Shown piece by piece: positions 8,135 to 11,471 of a DNA stretch of 11,471 nt (within the stretch, counting starts at the first letter, position 1; each line of letters begins with the position of its first letter). The DNA lies in assembly GCA_021159825.1 (NCBI GenBank), contig JAGHDR010000290.1, positions 1 to 11,471 on the forward strand, written 5' to 3'. Position numbers and translations under genes: made by a program. This stretch comes from Deltaproteobacteria bacterium (lineage in GTDB: Bacteria; Desulfobacterota; DSM-4660; Desulfatiglandales; Desulfatiglandaceae). The notes below the pieces were generated by a model. It saw nothing but the letters and a program-made list of their open reading frames with translations. It did no database searches and had not been told where the DNA came from.

Positions 8135-8977
8135 TTAATATTCCCCCGGCATGGTTTTGAGTTGGGCCAGTGGAAAAACAGGGCCGTCTTTACACACGTA
8201 CTGGTCACCGATGTTGCATCGGCCGCAGATGCCGATGCCGCATTTCATGCGCATTTCAAGGGAAAGGATAATCCGCTCCGGAGAAAATCCCAGTTTTTCC
8301 AGAACCGGCTGGGTAAATTTGATCATGATGGGTGGTCCACAGACGATGGCGATGGCATTGTCCGCACTGGTGATCTTCTGCTCCGTAATGGTGGGGACGA
8401 ATCCCACATTGTATTTCCAGTCCGGATCATCGGTCCCGTCCACGGTGATATGCATGTTGATGTCATCTCGCTGTTCCCATTCAGCCAGTTCATCCTTATA
8501 AAGCAGCATGCCGGGACTTCTGGCGCCGTACACCACGGAGATGTCCGCAAATTTGGACCTGTTTTCAGGGTCCAGCATATAGATGATGCTGGATCGCAGG
8601 GTGGTGAAAGCGAAACCACCCCCCACGATCACCACATGCTTCCCTTCCATCTCGTCCCAGGGATACCAGTTGCCCAAAGGGCCCCGGAGCCCCATGATAT
8701 CGCCTTCTTTCATATTATGCAGATGGGTGGTGACAAGTCCCACCTTGTTGACCGTAAAGGCCACGAAACCCTTTTCCGTTGGCGAGGACGCGATGCCGAT
8801 GGGGATCTCTCCCTTTCCGGCAATGGATAACTCTCCAAATTGTCCCGGCGTATAGGCGAATTTTTCCTCGTCTTCCGGGTTGAGAAACACAAACCTGAAA
8901 GTTTTGAGGTTTTTATCCTCTGTTTCCGTGACAATCCTGTCAATGCGAACAGGATAGGGTAAATAAGGATTTCCCAA
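8135..8977 (-). CDS. FlxA/AsrB-type FAD/NAD(P)-binding oxidoreductase with C-terminal [2Fe-2S] domain
   Basis: Soluble flavoprotein of the ferredoxin-NADP reductase fold, related to FlxA, the sulfhydrogenase gamma subunit and anaerobic sulfite reductase subunit B; 280 residues. It should exchange electrons between NAD(P)H and the partner Fe-S subunits. The FAD half has PGQFGEL (45-51) and IPIGIASSP (58-66). The nucleotide half has VVIVGGGFAFTTLR (115-128) and VCGPPIM (212-218). The C-terminus holds a [2Fe-2S] motif with C246, C251, C254 and C262. The start is TTG (8975-8977), chosen because the SD AGAGGGGGG is correctly spaced and the family N-terminus begins here; no nearby in-frame ATG fits. 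It is the last gene of the four-gene run, after an 88-bp repeat-bearing gap. Whether NADH or NADPH is used cannot be read here. FlxA is my best match given the MvhD-like gene upstream. Confidence 0.88.
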   Translation of the reverse strand: MGNPYLPYPVRIDRIVTETEDKNLKTFRFVFLNPEDEEKFAYTPGQFGELSIAGKGEIPIGIASSPTEKGFVAFTVNKVGLVTTHLHNMKEGDIMGLRGPLGNWYPWDEMEGKHVVIVGGGFAFTTLRSSIIYMLDPENRSKFADISVVYGARSPGMLLYKDELAEWEQRDDINMHITVDGTDDPDWKYNVGFVPTITEQKITSADNAIAIVCGPPIMIKFTQPVLEKLGFSPERIILSLEMRMKCGIGICGRCNIGDQYVCKDGPVFPLAQLKTMPGEY

Positions 8978-9002
8978 TTGAACCCCCCTCTTTGTTGCGC
9001 AC

Positions 9003-9072
9003 GGCGCCAGGCGCCAAACGCATTGCTTTCAATTTTTCATCGCTCTAAGCGCCAGGCACTCTGCGCTAAGCG
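9003..9072. repeat. Repeat cluster in the gap between the flxB-like and flxA-like genes
   Basis: The 88-bp gap holds a perfect palindrome GGCGCC-A-GGCGCC (9003-9015). It also has a 9-bp direct repeat GCGCCAGGC at 9004-9012 and 9049-9057, and CTAAGCG at 9045-9051 and 9066-9072, the last copy running over the stop codon. On the mRNA the palindrome would fold just before the SD of the flxA-like gene. It could be a REP-like intergenic repeat, or RNA structure that adjusts the ratio of the last subunit. Confidence 0.5.
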
Positions 9073-10103
9073 AAATCATTCATCAACTTGCAGACGTTCC
9101 GAATATCGATGTTCACCGGGCAATACCTGACGCAGCGGCCGCATCCCGAGCACTGAACACCATTTTGGTATTTGTCCACATAATACTTGAGTTTATGCAT
9201 AAAACGCTGCCGAACCCGCTGGAATTTGTCGGCCCTTGGATTATGCCCCGATCCGTGAAGGGAAAAGAGGGGAAACATGCACGAATCCCAGTTGCGAATC
9301 CGGTCACCCTGGTTTCCCTGAACTTCATCCTGAATGTCGAAACACCAGCAGGTGGGGCAAAGATAGGTGCAGGTACCGCAATTAAGACATGCAAACGCCA
9401 CCTCTTCCCAGAACGGGGCGTCAAAAAGTTCGTTGGTCACTTTGTCTTTCAATTGATCCGTGGGTACCGTGGCGGTGATTTTATCCCGGGCCGGCTGCTT
9501 CAGCGCTTCGGCCGCCGCAAGCGCTGCGTCGTCCGCCGGGTTCCCAGCCGTTTTCTCCAACAACGCGTCTCCTTTTTCGGTGATGCCTTTTGCCAGGAAT
9601 CGGTCTCCCAGATCAAAGAGCAGCACATCCAGTCCCGCTTCATGGAATGGACCGCCTCCCACCTGGGTGCAGAAGCATGTGGCGCAGGGAGCATTGCATC
9701 CGAGCCCCACCAGGGTGGTGGCTTCAAAATGCTGCGTCCACCAGGGATCCTGATATTCAGGATTGTCAAAGTTGCGTTTTACAATTTGAAAGGCCTGGGC
9801 GTCACAGGGTCTGATGCCCAACACCGCGCAGGGCGAATAGTCCTTGGGTGATTCCTTCAGGATATGGGCATCCTCTTCCGATTCGTCCAGAGAGTATTCA
9901 AACATCCTTTCCGATTCCGGATAAATAACGGATTTGGGGGAAAGCCTGGTGTTTTCATAGTCAAAGTCCGGCTTTTTGTTCCCGTCAAGGGGCATGAATG
10001 TATGAAAATCGCCATCTTTAACCGGACCGAAGAGTTTATAGGACTCCTTCAAGGTCTCCAGGGTTCCCAGCCATTCTTCTTTAGTGAATACTTTTTCAGT
10101 CAT
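9066..10103 (-). CDS. FlxB/AsrA-type [4Fe-4S] protein (sulfhydrogenase beta-like)
   Basis: Soluble multi-cluster electron-transfer subunit, 345 residues, related to FlxB, sulfhydrogenase beta and anaerobic sulfite reductase subunit A. The N-terminal part has LFGPV (24-28), VLGIRPCDAQAF (94-105) and GLGCNAPCATCFC (133-145), whose extra cysteines are typical of the group. The C-terminal part has two ferredoxin-like motifs, C239-x2-C242-x2-C245-x3-C249 and C318-x2-C321-x2-C324-x3-C328. I chose ATG 10101-10103 because GAAGGT sits 8 bases before it. The in-frame ATG at 10116-10118 has no SD and adds only MKVAD; it falls inside a small hairpin (TCATC/GATGA). The gene lies between the flxC-like and flxA-like genes and should carry electrons from the flavin subunit toward the MvhD-type connector. 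No membrane segment is seen. Confidence 0.87.
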   Translation of the reverse strand: MTEKVFTKEEWLGTLETLKESYKLFGPVKDGDFHTFMPLDGNKKPDFDYENTRLSPKSVIYPESERMFEYSLDESEEDAHILKESPKDYSPCAVLGIRPCDAQAFQIVKRNFDNPEYQDPWWTQHFEATTLVGLGCNAPCATCFCTQVGGGPFHEAGLDVLLFDLGDRFLAKGITEKGDALLEKTAGNPADDAALAAAEALKQPARDKITATVPTDQLKDKVTNELFDAPFWEEVAFACLNCGTCTYLCPTCWCFDIQDEVQGNQGDRIRNWDSCMFPLFSLHGSGHNPRADKFQRVRQRFMHKLKYYVDKYQNGVQCSGCGRCVRYCPVNIDIRNVCKLMNDFA

Positions 10104-10151
10104 ATCAGCTACCTTCATCTATTGATGATATCTGTTGGTTCCGTTTATGGA

Positions 10152-11102
10152 CTATTTGATAAAATCGTTATAGTCATCGGGCCGGTAAACATCCAGCGGC
10201 GGTCTTTTCTCCGGATCAAGCCCGGCTTCCCAAGAGAAAAGTTCCCGGGTATCCTTATTGAGTTTCTTGGTAAATTGTCTCATGGAGATGCCCATGGGGC
10301 AGACGCGTTCACAGGCTCCGCAATCGGTACATCGTCCCGCGCAGTGATAAGCCCTCAGGAAGTGAAAGGTCATGGTGTCCGTGGGATCAACGCTTTTCCC
10401 CACCCACTGGGGGGTCGATTCATCCACAAAACAGGTGGGGCAATAACACAGGGGACAGGCATTCCGGCAGGCGTAACATCGAATGCACCTTGAAATAAGC
10501 CGTGTGAAAAACCCCTGTTTCTTTTCGGGGTCCATGGCTTCGATTTTTTCCACATCCGAATAGGGGTTGACATCGGTCTGTTCATCCACCGGGTCGCCCA
10601 GCATTTCATCGTATATGACGGGATTGCGGTGGGTACAGACCGCGCAGTTGCTTTGCAGAAACTTATTTTTCTCAAAGGTTTCCTCAAAATCGTGACCCTT
10701 AACCGTGAATTCAGCCCCGTTCTGATGAACGCCCAGAATTTCCTTAAACTTGACCGCTCGGACCACGGCCCGGTGGTCAATCATCCCTTCGCAGGGGATG
10801 CCCACGATATAGAGCTGATCCCGCTTGATCTGGTTTTCAATAATATGGGTGACAATGTTTCTCGAGTTGCACCCGTTGGCGATGATGCCGATCTTATCGG
10901 TTCGCTTGGTCAGGTAATTGCAAAGGTTCAGACCGCAAAAGTTGTCCCAGTAGAGTGGGTCCACTTTGTCGGGGTGGTTCACCAGCAGAGGCTCGTTCAT
11001 CATGGGCACCGTTCCCTTCCGGTAGCCGATGAAGACATCCACCTTTTTCTCTGCAAGCAGCCTTTTTGCAGTTTCCCTGATTTTTTCAGTGTATTTGAGC
11101 AT
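10152..11102 (-). CDS. FlxC-type [4Fe-4S] protein with FrhB-like N-terminal region
   Basis: Soluble iron-sulfur protein of 316 residues. The N-terminal half resembles the coenzyme F420 hydrogenase/dehydrogenase beta family, with CGLNLC (56-61), ANGCNSR (75-81), YIVGIPCEGM (98-107) and CAVCTHRNP (153-161). The second half has two ferredoxin-type motifs: C206-x2-C209-x2-C212-x3-C216, followed by the dense cysteines of CPLCYCPTC (216-224), and C258-x2-C261-x2-C264-x3-C268. In D. vulgaris the Flx set has two such Fe-S subunits between the flavin subunit and the MvhD-like subunit, and this one takes the FlxC place. Its ATG overlaps the upstream stop codon (TAATG), and the SD GAGGTGG lies inside the upstream gene, so translation is probably coupled. 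F420 use is not implied by the fold. The family is clear, the exact role inferred. Confidence 0.87.
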   Translation of the reverse strand: MLKYTEKIRETAKRLLAEKKVDVFIGYRKGTVPMMNEPLLVNHPDKVDPLYWDNFCGLNLCNYLTKRTDKIGIIANGCNSRNIVTHIIENQIKRDQLYIVGIPCEGMIDHRAVVRAVKFKEILGVHQNGAEFTVKGHDFEETFEKNKFLQSNCAVCTHRNPVIYDEMLGDPVDEQTDVNPYSDVEKIEAMDPEKKQGFFTRLISRCIRCYACRNACPLCYCPTCFVDESTPQWVGKSVDPTDTMTFHFLRAYHCAGRCTDCGACERVCPMGISMRQFTKKLNKDTRELFSWEAGLDPEKRPPLDVYRPDDYNDFIK

Positions 11103-11471
11103 TATGCCACCTCGGCTCTCGATTTAACGAAATAACGGGTCGGGCCCAAGGCCTTTACGTCGCCGGCCACCGCATTTGCCACTTCAATAAACTTGGTTGC
11201 TTCAGCTGACGATATCCAGGAAAAATGGAGCCTGCCCGGCTCAAGGCCGACATGTTCCAAAAGACCCTTTAAGAGTGCGAATTTCCGTCTTGCGTAATAA
11301 TTACCTTCCAGGTAATGGCAGTCGCCGGGGTGTCATCCGGACACCCATACGCCGTCAGAACCATGGCGAAAGGCTGCCAGTACGAATTTCGGGGTAACCC
11401 GGGCCGAGCAGGGCACCCGGATGATTCTGAAATTGGGCGGGTATTGAAATCGGCTTACCCCCGCCAGATCC
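11102..11471 (-). CDS. mvhD: MvhD/FlxD-type hydrogenase delta-like subunit, selenoprotein with in-frame UGA (5' end beyond window)
   Basis: Small [2Fe-2S] connector that in Mvh-Hdr and Flx-Hdr complexes hands electrons to HdrA. The frame read back from TAA (11102-11104) has 122 codons to the window edge, lacking only about 20 N-terminal residues with the usual CNWC-type motif. Visible parts match the family throughout: [32 protein letters not shown], then G-[TGA][12 protein letters not shown], then [20 protein letters not shown]. The TGA (11333-11335, codon 46 of those seen) replaces the conserved Cys of GCHxGDCHY. Similarity continues without shift on both sides, and a SECIS-like hairpin follows, so I read it as selenocysteine, not a nonsense mutation. 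Ordinary gene callers will miss or truncate it. It is first of the visible Flx-type run and overlaps the flxC-like start by one base. HdrA may lie just upstream, outside the window. Confidence 0.9.
11300..11335 (-). promoter_or_regulatory. Bacterial SECIS element with its UGA codon
   Basis: Counting from the UGA (11333-11335), the stem ATTACC (11311-11316) / GGTAAT (11300-11305) starts 17 bases downstream and has six perfect pairs. The five-base loop UGGAA has G as its second base, 24 bases after the UGA. Bacterial SECIS models ask for a small apical loop with G in the first two positions, about 16-37 bases after UGA, and this fits. It lies inside the coding sequence, as in bacteria generally. 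Folding was judged by eye only. Confidence 0.8.

Noticed and set aside
7958..8830. 290-residue plus-strand ORF overlapping the end of clpB and the flxA-like gene
   Set aside because: It covers the 3' end of clpB in another frame and the antisense of a recognised flavoprotein; no family motif is seen.
11333..11335. TGA as a nonsense mutation or frameshift making a pseudogene
   Set aside because: The same frame carries MvhD similarity before and after, the stop replaces a known Cys, a SECIS-like hairpin follows, and the downstream gene is tightly coupled and intact.
11197..11397. 66-residue plus-strand ORF over the mvhD region
   Set aside because: It lies antisense to clear MvhD family sequence and resembles nothing I recognise.

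Overview
The window looks like chromosome of an anaerobic, probably sulfate-reducing member of Desulfobacterota (Desulfobacteraceae-like). This is inferred from the HdrD-like and Flx/MvhD-type iron-sulfur redox proteins, the nickel-pincer cofactor gene larC, an in-frame UGA that fits selenocysteine, and the larC-pgpA-cinA-recA arrangement. No mobile elements, rRNA, tRNA or CRISPR arrays were seen. Almost every base belongs to a recognisable gene.

Layout from left to right. (1) 1-3889, minus strand: larC -> pgpA -> cinA -> recA, with recA running off the left edge. These genes serve nickel cofactor maturation, phospholipid synthesis, NMN recycling and recombination. recA appears to have its own promoter with a palindrome over the expected start site. 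(2) 3922-3953: a strong rho-independent terminator. (3) 3973-5121, minus: a stand-alone HdrD-like protein with two [4Fe-4S] motifs and two CCG domains. (4) 5122-5445: a divergent regulatory gap. (5) 5446-8028, plus: the disaggregase gene clpB. (6) 8029-8134: a short convergent gap with weak hairpins. (7) 8135-11471, minus: four genes in transcription order mvhD/flxD-like -> flxC-like -> flxB-like -> flxA-like.

The last block is the most interesting. Its proteins form a soluble chain: an FAD/NAD(P)-binding subunit with a [2Fe-2S] domain, two multi-[4Fe-4S] subunits, and an MvhD-type connector that in known systems passes electrons to heterodisulfide reductase HdrA. The connector gene has an in-frame TGA at 11333-11335, exactly where a conserved Cys is expected in the G-C-H-x-G-D-C-H motif. 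The frame stays open with full family similarity on both sides, and a 6-bp hairpin with a G-containing loop follows at the distance expected of a bacterial SECIS. I read this as a selenocysteine codon, so the gene is a selenoprotein gene that ordinary ORF calling splits or misses. Its stop codon overlaps the flxC-like start (TAATG), so selenium supply may also affect translation of the downstream subunit.
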